DNA from: Primula veris
Taxonomy: Eukaryota; Streptophyta; Magnoliopsida; Ericales; Primulaceae
Direction of reading: 5' to 3'
Assembly: GCA_963682055.1 (NCBI GenBank)
Contig: OY821750.1
Coordinates: 4,466,501-4,530,500 of the forward strand
DNA length: 64,000 nucleotides
Part shown: piece after piece, positions 1 through 10,895 of the stretch
Layout of the letters: each line of letters starts with the position of its first letter
How positions within the stretch are numbered: the first letter of the stretch is position 1
The notes under the pieces: generated by a model
Database searches by the model: none
The model's input: the letters and a program-made list of their open reading frames with translations, nothing else
Told to the model about the DNA's origin: nothing
Made by a program: the position numbers and the translations under genes

Positions 1-1608
1 GTTTAACACTGTAAAACCATTAAAACCAGGTAAGAATGGGTGTGTACATAGTCTGAATCATTCCGGATTGAGCCAAAACCAGATTCAAGTGAGAACTTGG
101 ATGTGTTACTTCAACGTGTACCTATTTTAGTATAGGTAGCTGAATCAGAATATTTAAAGAGGATGAGCTTTTTTATGAATGAAAATGTCTTGAAAAAGTA
201 TATTTTGTTTGTAGTATAATTCTAGTAGATGGTATCTTTTTTTTTTTTGAAAGGCTAGTAGATGGTATCTACTACGGACCACCATGGTTATTACCAGTTA
301 TAAACATTATTACTGTGTCCGTTCTCGTACTTTGCGAGGTAAGAAGGGTTTATACAAAATATACACCATTCTATTCCGACCAACGGAACTCTTACATGTC
401 CATTACATATCTTCTCTTTGCATCAGTCTTGTTTAACGCATTGTTATTAAACAATAATGTTGTCATATATAATATATTCAGTTTCTTTCTAGAAATTCAC
501 AAAACCATTTTATAAAAAGGAACAACAAGTTACAAGACTTCGGACCTCTTTAAAGCATGTTAAACGGTGAGAACAACAAGGAGCGACTGTTGTTTAAAGG
601 GAGCGACTGATCAAGTTTAATGGTTTGGAGTTCGGGTACGGAGTTCAGTTTTTTAATATATAATATTGAAATATCATAAATAAAATAAATTTATTTTCAT
701 TAGAATCACATTTATTACTTTAACTATGAAGTTTAGTTAAGAAAATTCTATTTAAAAAACTTTTTATACATTTTTAAATAATAATAAATTATAAATAAAA
801 GTTATTTTAAAAATTGTTCATATACCAAATTTATGTGTCGCTTAATTCCAGGGACCAGTTTGCATGAAAAACAAATTGCCAGATAATTCGAAGGATCGGT
901 TTGAAGGATTTAAAGTCCTCCAGGGACCAATTACAAATTAAACAATTTTTTTTTTTGCTTTTTTAATAAAAAAGGCGAGGACGCAATCCATTCTATCTAT
1001 AGAAACTGCGCCTCTCTTCCTCAATCCTTCAAATCCGCCTCCGACGAACGGAGCAAAAGACCGTTAAACATGCTCTTACAATTAAATAAAAGATAAATTA
1101 ACAAAACATACTACTTTTGAAACCAAATTAACAAAAACATAACTAAAAATTTCTAATTAACAAAAACATACCAAAAAATTCATACCATAATTTGTATATT
1201 TCATATACTTATTTCAAAAGTTAATACCATTATTTCTAAAATTTATACACTAATTTGTATATTTTCATATTGTTATTTCAAAAATTTATACATTTATTTT
1301 AAAACTGCATACCCTAATTCATAAAGTTCTCAATTATTTTCAAATTTCATACCCCGATTTAGATAATTCCTATTATTATTTAAATAATTCATATTCATAA
1401 TTTTCGACTTCATACCATTAATTCACGGAGTTCATACACTTAATTTTCAAACTTATACACTAATTAACAAATCAAACCCTTACTCGTTCTCCGATCTCGA
1501 ACTATCACGTCGTCGTTGTGAGCCTCTCATTCGACGACCATATTTTTGTCGTCATCAATATCGAGTTTTCGACCTTGCTCTACACCCTCGCCGCCCACTC
1601 CGATAGAT
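1..1608. repeat. Upstream flank of SOT array unit 1
   Basis: This stretch is almost base-for-base the same as 10,993-12,599, and differs from it by about one base in length. Its first part is also recognisable near 24,105, where the next sulfotransferase unit starts. It therefore marks the start of a tandem unit. It contains a Harbinger-like MITE (553-1075) and, after that, loose AT-rich repeats built on short cata-ccc and ttcat words. Similarity to the second copy stops at 1608, where unit 1 jumps to sequence seen just upstream of SOT4. That implies a deletion in this copy. I see no gene here; the small open frames are not conserved in a coding manner. Confidence 0.85.
553..1075. mobile_element. 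PIF/Harbinger-like MITE, copy 1
   Basis: The ends are inverted repeats: AAGCATGTTAAACGG at the left and its near complement CCGTTAAACATGCTC at the right. Both sides are flanked by the trinucleotide TTA (550-552 and 1076-1078), the target duplication typical of PIF/Harbinger elements. It is 523 bp long with no coding capacity. The same element lies at 11,543-12,066, so it was present before the tandem duplication. Confidence 0.7.
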
Positions 1609-1739
1609 ATCTTGAATCTTAAACCGAGCTTTGATTTAACTTTTAATCGAGATTTTTCATTTTTGTTTAATATTAATCATTTACATAAGCGTTCTATGTC
1701 ATTGCAAAAAGGTCAAGCAAACATAAAGATTCATACTTA

Positions 1740-2121
1740 GAGCAACCGCATCAGCAAATTTAATGATTTTTTCAAACTTAACATATTTAATATATTTTAA
1801 GAAACCGTTTACATTTGAACAAAATTTCAGCTTACTTATTAATTTACTTATAATATCCCTATATTATTTATTTTTATTTGTTTATTATCATTTAATAATC
1901 ATACAAATATTTCAAACATAAAAATGTGGATCAGATGATAATTTTTTACTATTATATTACCAAGGGAATTATATACATTTATCATATATAAGGTGAATTT
2001 TATGTTTACTGAAATTTATGGAATTTATATGGTTCCTGTTACATGTTAATTTTTATACTATAATCATCAAATTGTAGAAAAAATTATATTTTGAGTTAAT
2101 ATTGAGCGGATGCGGATGCTC
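1740..2121. mobile_element. Harbinger-like MITE in the SOT1 upstream region
   Basis: The left end GAGCAACCGCATCAGC and right end GCGGATGCGGATGCTC form an imperfect inverted repeat of the GAGCATCCGCATCC kind. They are flanked by TTA (1737-1739) and TTG (2122-2124). The equivalent region upstream of SOT2 (about 4050-4075) lacks it and reads straight from ttcata to taatattgagc, so this is a filled site with a visible empty counterpart. The SOT4 copy keeps only the right part. It ends about 180 bp before the SOT1 TATA box. Confidence 0.7.
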
Positions 2122-2445
2122 TTGTAATATTGAGCATATTATTGGCTTTCATAATCAACTTAATTTTATAGTTTTCTATTATTCTCTGATCCGATCTGTT
2201 AAGAGCTAGTCAAAAACTATCAAACATGTGATTTCTGCTCTAAACATATTTTAATAGCTTTTGATTCCTTAGAAAAGCTATTGTCGGTAGACATAAATCA
2301 ATATATATAGTGAGGAGGTTGCTATACACCTATCATTATTTTCATGTGCAATGTGCTAGATAAAATGTCCTACAAAAACTAAATTATTTCTAACTTATTG
2401 TTAGCTTGAAATATATTGATCAGTTACCTTGGTGAAAACCAAATA
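2122..2445 (+). promoter_or_regulatory. SOT1 promoter and 5' leader
   Basis: A block of about 100 bp with the TATA-like run atatatatag at 2301-2310 is kept in front of four SOT copies (also near 4241, 24,916 and 26,894) and, diverged, SOT3 (near 13,665). After the TATA run comes tgaggaggttgctatacacc in all intact copies. The ATG lies about 140 bp downstream. The conservation suggests this is the core promoter and transcript start region; the actual start site is inferred. Confidence 0.55.
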
Positions 2446-3426
2446 ATGTCTTCATCTTCCGATTACAGTGACCAAAAAGGCAAAACCGAAAGAAGCTTTG
2501 AAAGTTACAAAGAGTTGTTCTCGACCCTTCCAAAGGAAAAGGGGTGGGTGGCTGAACATTTGTATCTGTACCAAGGCTATTGGTACCATCTCAAGGCTGG
2601 CCTAGGGACTATGGCAGTTCGAGAACACTTCAAGGCTAGGCAAACCGATATTTTCTTAGCTTCAAGTCCAAAATCCGGCACGCTTTGGCTTAAGGCTATT
2701 CTCTTTGCGATCATGAACAGAACAAAATACAAAATTATCGATCATCCACTCCTCACCACGAACCCTCACAAATGCGTGCCTTGCCTAGAGTTGGACCTCT
2801 TTCAAAAATCTCCTTTTACAGATGTGAATAGTATGCCTTCCCCACGCCTCTTCGCGACCCACATGCCATTCTCATCATTACCCAGGTCTATTGAAAGCTC
2901 CGGTTCTCGGATTGTATACGTCTGTAGAAATCCTAAAGATGTATTGGTGTCGTTCTGGTACTTTGCCTCTCAGCTGAGGGATAAAGACTGGCCCTCTTTT
3001 TCATTGGACGAGGCGTTTGAGTTGTTTTCTGAGGGTAAATCCGGGTTTGGACCCTTTTGGGACCACGTGAAGGAATACAAACAAGCAAGCTTGGAAAATC
3101 CCGATAGAGTTTTCTTTATTACGTATGAGGAGATGAAAAGAAACTCGCTGGACTGTACAAAGAGATTAGCGGAGTTTGTAGGGTGCCCTTTCTCTAAGGA
3201 AGAGGAAAAGGATGGTGCGGTAAAGGACATTATTGAGTTGTGTAGTTTCGACAATCTGAGAAATTTAGAAGTGAACAAGTCCGGACCTACTCTTAGTGGA
3301 CGCTTCACAAACGCTGTCTTCTTTAGGAATGGCAAAGTTGGCGACGGAAAAAAACATTTAACAAATCAGATGATTGAGTATTTGGACAAGATCACCAATG
3401 AGAAGTTAGCTGATATTTTGCCGTAA
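2446..3426 (+). CDS. Cytosolic sulfotransferase (SOT1), intact
   Basis: This is a single-exon gene of 326 aa, the usual size and structure for plant soluble sulfotransferases. Such enzymes move a sulfonate group from PAPS to a hydroxyl on a small molecule in the cytosol; the substrate here is unknown. Visible motifs are the PAPS loop SSPKSGTLWLK (residues 73-83), a catalytic-type His in FATHMPF (139), the 3'-phosphate contact stretch RNPKDVLVSFW (161-171) and a C-terminal RNGKVGDGKKHLT region (294-306). The start is the first ATG in frame, matching the ATG of the other copies. Oddities: the family's usual GTTW is GTLW, GDWK is GDGK, and RKG is RNG. GTLW is shared by SOT1-SOT5, and GDGK by SOT1, SOT2 and SOT4. 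It is the only SOT copy here without a disruption. Function is expected but unproven. Confidence 0.93.
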   Translation: MSSSSDYSDQKGKTERSFESYKELFSTLPKEKGWVAEHLYLYQGYWYHLKAGLGTMAVREHFKARQTDIFLASSPKSGTLWLKAILFAIMNRTKYKIIDHPLLTTNPHKCVPCLELDLFQKSPFTDVNSMPSPRLFATHMPFSSLPRSIESSGSRIVYVCRNPKDVLVSFWYFASQLRDKDWPSFSLDEAFELFSEGKSGFGPFWDHVKEYKQASLENPDRVFFITYEEMKRNSLDCTKRLAEFVGCPFSKEEEKDGAVKDIIELCSFDNLRNLEVNKSGPTLSGRFTNAVFFRNGKVGDGKKHLTNQMIEYLDKITNEKLADILP

Positions 3427-4230
3427 CATATTCCAAAACTCCTCTCTCCTTTGTTGTGCCATCTTTTGCTGCGCCCATATTTCGCTTCCTTAAAGGCGTG
3501 CCTTGATATCTAGGAGTTGTAACATTTTTTTTTTATGTTTAATAGCTCTTTACTCTTGAGGTATCAACGGTTGTACCTATGGTGAGCGGGATATTCCAAT
3601 TGCGTATCCCCGGGGCAACCCACTTGCTGTGCCTCAGAAGTGTACTTCATGTGTTTTCCTTCTTAAATTGTTCAATGAATGAGTACTGTTTTTTGTCCGT
3701 AAGTTGCAAAATTTCTTATAGGGGTGTTACTGAGCCTTTGAGTAAATGTGCATTTTGTTCACTTTCATGTCCTCCTGATGTAGGTTAAATTTGATAAACA
3801 TCTTATCTTAATAACAAGGAATAGTGTTTTAAGCATTATTACTAGAGGTACGGTAAACCCTAATAAAACGTAAGCTTTATCGGTAAAAAAGAGAGATGAA
3901 TCAAGCTTTTCTCAAGCTTCGAATCAATTTTTTTTTTTTACTACGAAGCATGCTTTTTAAAAGAGTGATTACAATACAACTCTCATTAAATTTTCTTTGC
4001 CTATCCTCAATATTACTATTCTTTTTTATGCCATTGCAAAAATGTCAAGCAAACGTATATATTCATATAATATTGAGCATATTGCGCTTTCATGCTCAAC
4101 TATATTTTATAATCCTATTATTCTCTGATTCAATCTGTGAACAGCTAGTTAAAACTATCAAACATGTGATTCCTGCCCTAAACCTTTTTGTATAGATTTT
4201 AATTTATTAGAAAAGCTATTATTGGTAGAG
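3427..4230. repeat. SOT 3' flank and SOT2 upstream flank
   Basis: The stretch just after the stop is a conserved 3' flank found after SOT2 (8807-9230), SOT3 (23,350-23,760), SOT4 (26,041-26,460) and partly SOT5 (near 37,000). A 69-codon open frame (3579-3788) recurs after SOT4 with a few changes but is broken after SOT2, so I do not call it a gene. From about 3840 the sequence is the upstream flank of SOT2, matched by 26,450-26,890 upstream of SOT5. Confidence 0.7.
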
Positions 4231-4384
4231 ATAGAAATCAATATATATAGTGAGGAGGTTGCTATACACCTATCATTATTTTCATGAGCAATTTGGAAGA
4301 AGAAATATCTTGCTAAAACTAAATTATTTCTACCTTATGGTTAACTAGCGATATATTGATCTGTTATCTTGGTGAAACCCAATA
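4231..4384 (+). promoter_or_regulatory. SOT2 core promoter block
   Basis: The TATA-like run atatatatag at 4241-4250, followed by tgaggaggttgctatacacc, repeats the block in front of SOT1 at the same distance from the ATG (about 140 bp). It looks intact, although the gene behind it is split by insertions. Confidence 0.5.
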
Positions 4385-4457
4385 ATGGCTTCATCTCCCG
4401 ATTCCAACAGTAAAAAAGATGAAACCGAAAGAAGTTTTGAAAGTTACGAAGAGTTGT

Positions 4458-5557
4458 TGAAATTACTATCCGCTGCTCTAGTTGCTGTTATGCAGTTATG
4501 TTTCAAGTAAAGTTGGAACCACATTTGAAACTAAGTATAACGATGCGCATAACTTGTAAAGTTAAATGTACTTGAACTAATTCACACGTACATTTAACAA
4601 CGGAGTTCACCCAACTAGGTTACTTCTCCGGGGCAGTCACTCAGATTAATGATATTATAAAACCTTACAATATAGGATTCAAGTCTTAATGAAAAACTCT
4701 CAGACTCACTATATGTTTCTCTGCCTATTTCTATATTGCTTCTAGCTTATAACTATCACTTAAAAGATCAATAACATTCCACAATTGTTTTTTATTTTAA
4801 AAGCTCAGTGTGTATTCTCTCAAAATTGAGTTATTTATAATTTAGAACGCACACTTTTTACAAGTAAAATTATTAACTATTTAAAGAGTAAAACAATTTT
4901 CTTTGTTCAAGATCTTGTTGATTGATTTGACCTCTTCTAATTGATCTCAATCTTTCCATCTTTGCACGAGATACTCCTGCATTTGATTGATCTCAATATT
5001 CATGTTAATACCTGTTAATAACTTGCTTGACAATAGGAGTTACTATTTTCTTAAACAAGTAATATATAAAATAATATTTTTTAGAGATAAAATTTTAATA
5101 TATTTTGAAACCATAACTCCATATAACATTCGATCTAATATAACAGATTTTGTAAACACAGATTGAATTTCGTGATAAAGAATTTGCATAATAATAGAGA
5201 TTTAGTTGCACAATAAACGGAACAATATCTCCTAAACTAATATCGATATATCTTTTAAGCAAGTTCCATTATTTATCACCTTAATATTCTCAATATATAT
5301 AAAGTAATCTTTTTAAACAAATGAGAATATATCCAACATACTTTAATTCAAATAAAAGACTTTAAAGATTAAGTAATGCTGTTAGACAGAATTAGACAGA
5401 ATTCTGCGTATTGGCAGCTTGGAACTGTACTTGCATTTGAGGTTGCAAACTCACTTGTAAACATAAAACTGTCTAAATTCTTAACATTTAACTTAGATTA
5501 TTTTATTCAAACCAATTGACAACAAAGACTTACTAGGCCGGAAATATGGTCCTAACA
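4458..5557 (+). mobile_element. Solo LTR (family A) inside SOT2
   Basis: An 1100-bp insertion starts TGAAATTACTATCCGC and ends ATGGTCCTAACA. It is flanked by a perfect 5-bp target duplication GTTGT (4453-4457 and 5558-5562). TG...CA ends with a 5-bp duplication and no internal genes are the mark of a solo LTR left by recombination between two LTRs. Relatives lie at 9657-10,780 (reversed), 13,697-14,834 and 27,111-28,256. The last one sits at the identical position of SOT5. Confidence 0.85.
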
Positions 5558-5969
5558 GTTGTTCTCGACCCTTCCAAAAGAAAGGGGGTGGTTCAGGGAC
5601 CATATATGTCTATACCAAGGCTATTGGTACGATCTAACACATGGCCTAGGGACTATGGCAGTTGGAGAACACTTCAAGGCTAGGGAAACCGATATTTTCT
5701 TATCTTCAAGTCCAAAATCCGGCACACTTTGGCTTAAGGCCATTCTCTTTGCGATCATGAACAGAACAAGATGCAAAATTATCAACCACCCACTCCTCAC
5801 GACGAACCCTCACAATTGCGTGCCTTTCTTAGAATTGGACCTTTTCCAGGAACCTCCTTTTGTAGATGTCAATAGTATGCCTTCCCCACGCCTCTTCGGG
5901 ACCCACATCCCATTTCCATCATTACCCAGGTCTATTGAAAGCTCCGGTTCTCGGATTGTATACGTCTGT

Positions 5970-7072
5970 TGTAACGTCTCAGAAATTTGTGTGTTTACTA
6001 TTGACGTTTATTATTTTTATAGTGATAATAATGTGTTGTTTATACATGAAAATATATTATATACTAATGAAATAGACGTGTAATAGTTTTTGGGGATACT
6101 TATAATTTAAAATAATTTATGGGCTAGGCTAGTAATTTGATTAATCCTAAAATCTAAAACCTAATTCATATATATATGTATTCACAGCAACACATACATA
6201 CGACATAAATAAATATTGATATACACATATATACATATACATACATACATACATAATACATAAGGAGATAGAGAATAGAAAGGAGAGAGAGAGACCAGCG
6301 GAGATTTTAGAGAGAGAATCGAGGGAGTGATCAGCGACAAAGTGATAACGAGGTTTGGGCAGGCCGCCGCGAAAAGCAGTGGTGATCGGTTTCGTTTTCG
6401 TGTTTTTCGGGCAGCGGCTTCGGGAGTCGATTGGGTGGTCATCGGGTGTCTGTTTCTAATAATCAAATACTTTTTTTTTATTTACTCTTCGAGCCCTATC
6501 TATCGGTATAAGTCTTTTCCTCCAATTTTCACTTTTATAAAAAGTCGTTTTTTTAGGGTTTTACCCTAATCCGAATTTGGGTCTTTTATATTGATTCGTG
6601 CCTTATTTTAATTACATAATAGGGGCTGTTTAAGGACTGTCGCTAGGCTGTCCAGTTTCATTAGGTGGTACGGCTCGAGTTTGGGAGTTTTTTTACAAAC
6701 GAGCTCTCGTTTGTTTCGGTAAGGGGGAGGAATATGATTTCGCTTTAAAGACGGGTTTGTGTGTTATTTGTTGCATGTTAATTTAGGCTCAGATATTGAT
6801 GTATATTGTTATAAGCAAATATGATGGCGCATTTGCATTATACTGACTAGGAATTATATATTTACTATATTTAGAACAGAAATTGTGAAACTATGATATA
6901 AATTAAACCTTTGAGAAGTGTTGAAAGTGGTGACAATGTGTATACATATGTGGTGGTACTGTGATTAAAATGATGCGTTTCAAGTGACATTCGAGAACTA
7001 ATTAATTAACATATTAAAGTGTTGTGTATTATTTTCGGTGTGTGGACTTTACTGTTTTTCGCCCTTTTGGAG

Positions 7073-7131
<59 letters not shown>

Positions 7132-8300
7132 TGGGATTGTAGTACCAATGTGTGTGGGGTACCATTGTATGATGGGTCCCTGAGCAGTGGCTCTAAAGGT
7201 GGGTACATTTGTACCATTGTGGATTTAAGGATGAGCCCCGGAGGCTTACGGTGAGAGCCCGGAAACTTGCGCAAGTATTAGGTGTATCGGTACCATAGGG
7301 GTAGTGTCCTTAAAGCCGGCCCCATATCTCTAGTCACATACGGTAGTGTCAGCGTGTGGGTGGGAGTACCATTGTATTATGGGTCATTGAGCAGTGGCTC
7401 TAAAGGTGGGTACGTATGTGAGCAATCCCGACTTGGTTTTCGTTGAGTTTTATTTTTTTTATTTTTATTATCATAATCTATTTATTTAAACCTTGTTTAT
7501 TTGTTCATCTATTGCGAATGTGTGAGTTACTGAGATGGTTACGTTTCCCATAAAACTGTCTTGTCATTATTTATCCTGATAATATATTTGCCATGTTAGG
7601 ATTGTGTGTGCGTGCTTAGTAGCATGCGCCGCTTTTTAAGCGAGATTGTTTTCTTACCTCCTTTCTTTGTTTTCTGTACGTTTTGTTTTCAATCGACGTA
7701 CAGGTGCCAACGTAAGCCGTGACGAATCTTAGAGTGATTGCTAGTGGCTCAGTTATCGGATTACACTTGATCGCGCGCACGTTAGACTTTTTATTCACTT
7801 TGGAACTATTTATTTAGTTGAGCCATATTGGCCTAATTAGTTGTTTATCGCGAGTTTGTTCGTTATTTGCATACAAATACTTTATTCGTACCATATTTAT
7901 TTTGACTATATGTTTTGGATCTTGATGGTTAGTTGGGTTAGATGTGACATTTTATATTTGGATTGGTTTTAGAAATATCGCGATTGGCGAGTTTTAATTA
8001 TCTATATCATGTTGTTTGAACAGATTGATTTTTGTGGAAACAAATAGATACGTAAAGGTCATGCCGAAATTTCTATAAATCATTTTATTAAAATTGCTTT
8101 CTTTTGGTATCGTCACATTTGAGCGTTGTTGGCTACCCTTAGGCCAATAGTGACTCAAATATGACTATCGGCATGTCCTGAATGATCCGTTTGGTTTTTA
8201 TTTAGTGTGTTGTCGACTGCTTCTGCATATTTTGATATTTAAACCTTTTTCTTTGAAATAATATTCACTACTCAGGTTTACCCAAATCCGGGGCGTGACA
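5970..8300 (+). mobile_element. Long solo LTR (2.3 kb) inside SOT2
   Basis: The insertion starts TGTAACGTCTCAG and ends GGGGCGTGACA. Such ends are common in plant Ty3/Gypsy LTRs. It is flanked by TCTGT (5965-5969) and TCTAT (8301-8305), a 5-bp target duplication with one change. There is no coding sequence. It holds a (TA)n run (7075-7129) and two copies of a roughly 50-bp word (about 7155-7205 and 7363-7412) containing gagcagtggctctaaaggtg. The intact frame on both sides supports a single clean insertion. Confidence 0.82.
7075..7129. repeat. (TA)n microsatellite
   Basis: This is an uninterrupted TA dinucleotide run of about 55 bp inside the 2.3-kb solo LTR. The tyrosine-isoleucine frames across it are artefacts of the repeat. 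Confidence 0.97.
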
Positions 8301-8806
8301 TCTATAGAAATCCTAAAGATGTATTGGTGTCGTTCTGGTACTTTGCCTCTCAGCTGAGGGATAAAGACTGGCCCTCTTTCCCATTGGACGAGGCGTTTGA
8401 GTTTTTTTCTGAGGGAAAATCCTTGTATGGACCCTTTTGGGACCACGTGAAGGAATACAAGCAAGCAAGCTTGGAAAGTCCCGACAGAGTTTTCTTTATT
8501 ACATATGAGGAGATGAAAAGAAACTCGCTGGACTGTATAAAGAGATTAGCGGAGTTTGTAGGGTGCCCTTTCTCTAAGGAAGAGGAAAAGGATGGTGCGG
8601 TAAAGGACATTATTGAGTTGTGTAGTTTCGACAATCTGAGAAATTTAGAAGTGAACAAGTCCGGACCTACTCTTACTGGACGCTTCACGAACGCTATCTT
8701 CTTTAGGAATGGCAAAGTTGGCGACGGAAAAAAACATTTAACAAATCAGATGATTGAGTATTTGGACAAGATCACCAATGAGCAGTTAGCTGATATTTTC
8801 CTGTAA

Positions 8807-9552
8807 CATATTCCAAAACTCCTCTCTCCTTTGTTGTGCCATCTTTTCCTGCGCCCATATTTCGCTTCCTTAAAGGCATGCCTTGATATCTAGAAGTTAC
8901 AACATTTTTTTTATGTTTAATAACTCTTTATTATTGAGGTATCAACGGTTGTACCTATGGTGAGCGGGATATTCCAATTGCGTATCCTCGGGGCAACCCA
9001 GTTGCTGTGCCTCAGAAGTTTACTTCATGTGTTTTCCTTCTTAAATTGTTCAATGAATGAGTACTGTTTTTTGCCCTTAGTTGCAAAATTTCTTATAGTG
9101 GTGTTACTGAGCCTTTAAGTAGATGTGCATTTTTTTTTCACTTTCATGTCCTATTGATGTAGGTTAAATTCGATAAACATTTTATCCTAATAACAAGGAA
9201 GAATATATCAACAAATTTCAACTTTCCACTTCCTTAGAGAACATTTTTTTTTATCGATACCCTTATGAACATATTAACAGTACTATCTTGAAAATAAATT
9301 GTGAGATAAAAGCATCAAAATTGTGTCCTCAGTCCAACAGATTTTATATTTTTACGTTTAGTTACCCGATGTTATTAGCATGCCTGGATTTATGAAGCGA
9401 TTAAAAAGAAAAAAACGCTGTCAAGATTATGTGGCTCTTTGGTATTATGTTGCGAGTATATAGCAGCCTTAACCTTCTAATATTTGGGGATAAAAGTAGA
9501 AAACAAAACTTCTTCTTTGCAGCTTCTTCTAAATGCTCATAAACTCATGTTG
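8807..9552. repeat. SOT2 3' flank
   Basis: This is the conserved SOT 3' flank, longer than after SOT1. It includes a block (about 9185-9550) that also follows SOT3 (23,710-24,090) and SOT5 (about 37,000-37,220). I see no gene. It ends at the target site of the nested LTR element at 9558. Confidence 0.7.
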
Positions 9553-9656
9553 CTAAATATTAGAATGGAAATATATAACTGATATTTGATTTGACTAATT
9601 TAAATTTGATCTAATATTTGTATACATATTGTAAAAATTTGTTTGTTGTCGACTAT

Positions 9657-10780
9657 TGTTGGGTTACCTATATATGTTGTGTTATCTGGCCCATAAACTA
9701 TCTGTTGTCTATTTGTTTGAACTAAATAATGCTAGTTGATTGTTAAGAATTGAGACAGGTTTAAGTTTACAAGTGAGGTTGCAACCTCATTTGCAACCAC
9801 AGTTCCAACCTGCTGTTCTGCAAGATTCTGTCCAGTTCTGTATTTCTGCATTACTATTTTTTAATGATGTTTATTTGTTTTAAACTATGCAGGATATATT
9901 CTCATATGTTCTTAAAGATTTAGTTTGTGTATATTGCGAATATTAAAGTGATAAGGAAAGATGTTGCCTAAAGGATATAAGGAGATTAGTTTATAAAGAT
10001 ATGTTTCCTTTAATTAAGCAATCTAGATCTCTATTTTCATGCAAGTCTTTATCACTTAATTCAATCTATGTTTTCTACCACAATCAGTATGATCTATTTA
10101 GATTGAATAATATATGGAGTTAATGTTTCAAAATATATTCAGAAAGATTTTATCTCTAAAAGATACTATCTTATATGTTCCTTATTTTAGTAAAAGACTA
10201 ACTCTTATTTCCAAGCTAGTTATTAACAGGTATTAACTTATGAAGATTGAGGTCAATCTAATGCTGAAATATCTCGTGCAATATGAAAAGATTGAAGTCA
10301 ATCAAAAGAGTCAAAAGCAATCATCAAGATCTTGAAGAAAGAAGATTGTTTTTACTTCTATAAATAGTTGATAACTATGTTTGTAAAAAGGGTGTTCTAA
10401 ATTATAAAGAATTCATTCTTGAGAGAATACACCGTGTGCTTTTAAATGGAAAACAATGGTGAGATGCCATTGATATTTTGAGTGATAGTTATAAAATAGG
10501 AGCAATATAGAGATAGGCAGAAAAACCTAGAGGAAGTCTGAGAAATTTTCATTAAGACTTAAATCGTATATTGTAAGCTTTTATAATCATAATCTGGGTG
10601 AGTGTCCCGGAGACGTAGCCTAGTTGGGTGAATTCCGTTGTTAAATATGCGTGTGATTTAATTCAAGTACATTTAACTTTACTGTTCTGTCCATCATTAT
10701 AACTAGGTTCCAACTGTGATTGCAACTACACTTGGAACCTAACTGCATAACAGCAACTAGAACAGCGGATAGGAATTTCA
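9657..10780 (-). mobile_element. Family A solo LTR, reverse orientation, nested
   Basis: Read on the minus strand this begins TGAAATTCCTATCCGC and ends ACCCAACA, matching the family A LTRs at 4458, 13,697 and 27,111. It lies inside the 9558-10,971 element. The flanking five bases (ACTAT and ATATA) do not form a clean duplication, so the insertion is old or the edges were altered. Confidence 0.7.
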
Positions 10781-10882
10781 ATATAAGAAGAAGTCCTATG
10801 TAATTTATTATAAACACAGCAATATCATATAATTATACTTGTGCGTTTCTACATTCTCTCTCTATGGTTTTACATTTTAACA

Positions 10883-10895
10883 TGGTATCAAGAGC
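10883..10895 (+). promoter_or_regulatory. Primer binding site (initiator tRNA-Met type)
   Basis: The sequence tggtatcaagagc directly follows an LTR-like end ttttaaca. It differs from the standard plant Met primer site tggtatcagagc by one extra base. Confidence 0.55.

Larger units (their letters stand above)
4385..8806 (+). pseudogene. Sulfotransferase SOT2 split by two solo LTRs
   Basis: Three coding blocks remain: 4385-4457, 5563-5969 and 8306-8806. Leaving out the two inserted LTRs and one copy of each target duplication, the blocks stay in one frame with no stop, and their summed length equals 326 codons, the length of SOT1. The first insertion falls at residue 25, the second just before the RNPKDVLVSFW motif. 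The PAPS loop SSPKSGTLWLK and the GTHIPF His motif are present. The last block is nearly identical to SOT1, while the middle block resembles SOT5, which suggests conversion of the 3' half by SOT1. As it stands no full protein can be read directly from the DNA. Splicing of the insertions has not been shown. Confidence 0.85.

Noticed and set aside
2970..3335. 121-codon frame on the minus strand opposite SOT1 and again opposite SOT2
   Set aside because: It is the antisense shadow of the conserved SOT coding sequence.
7024..7254. Open frame rich in Tyr-Ile repeats
   Set aside because: It is produced by the (TA)n run inside a solo LTR; no domain and no conservation.
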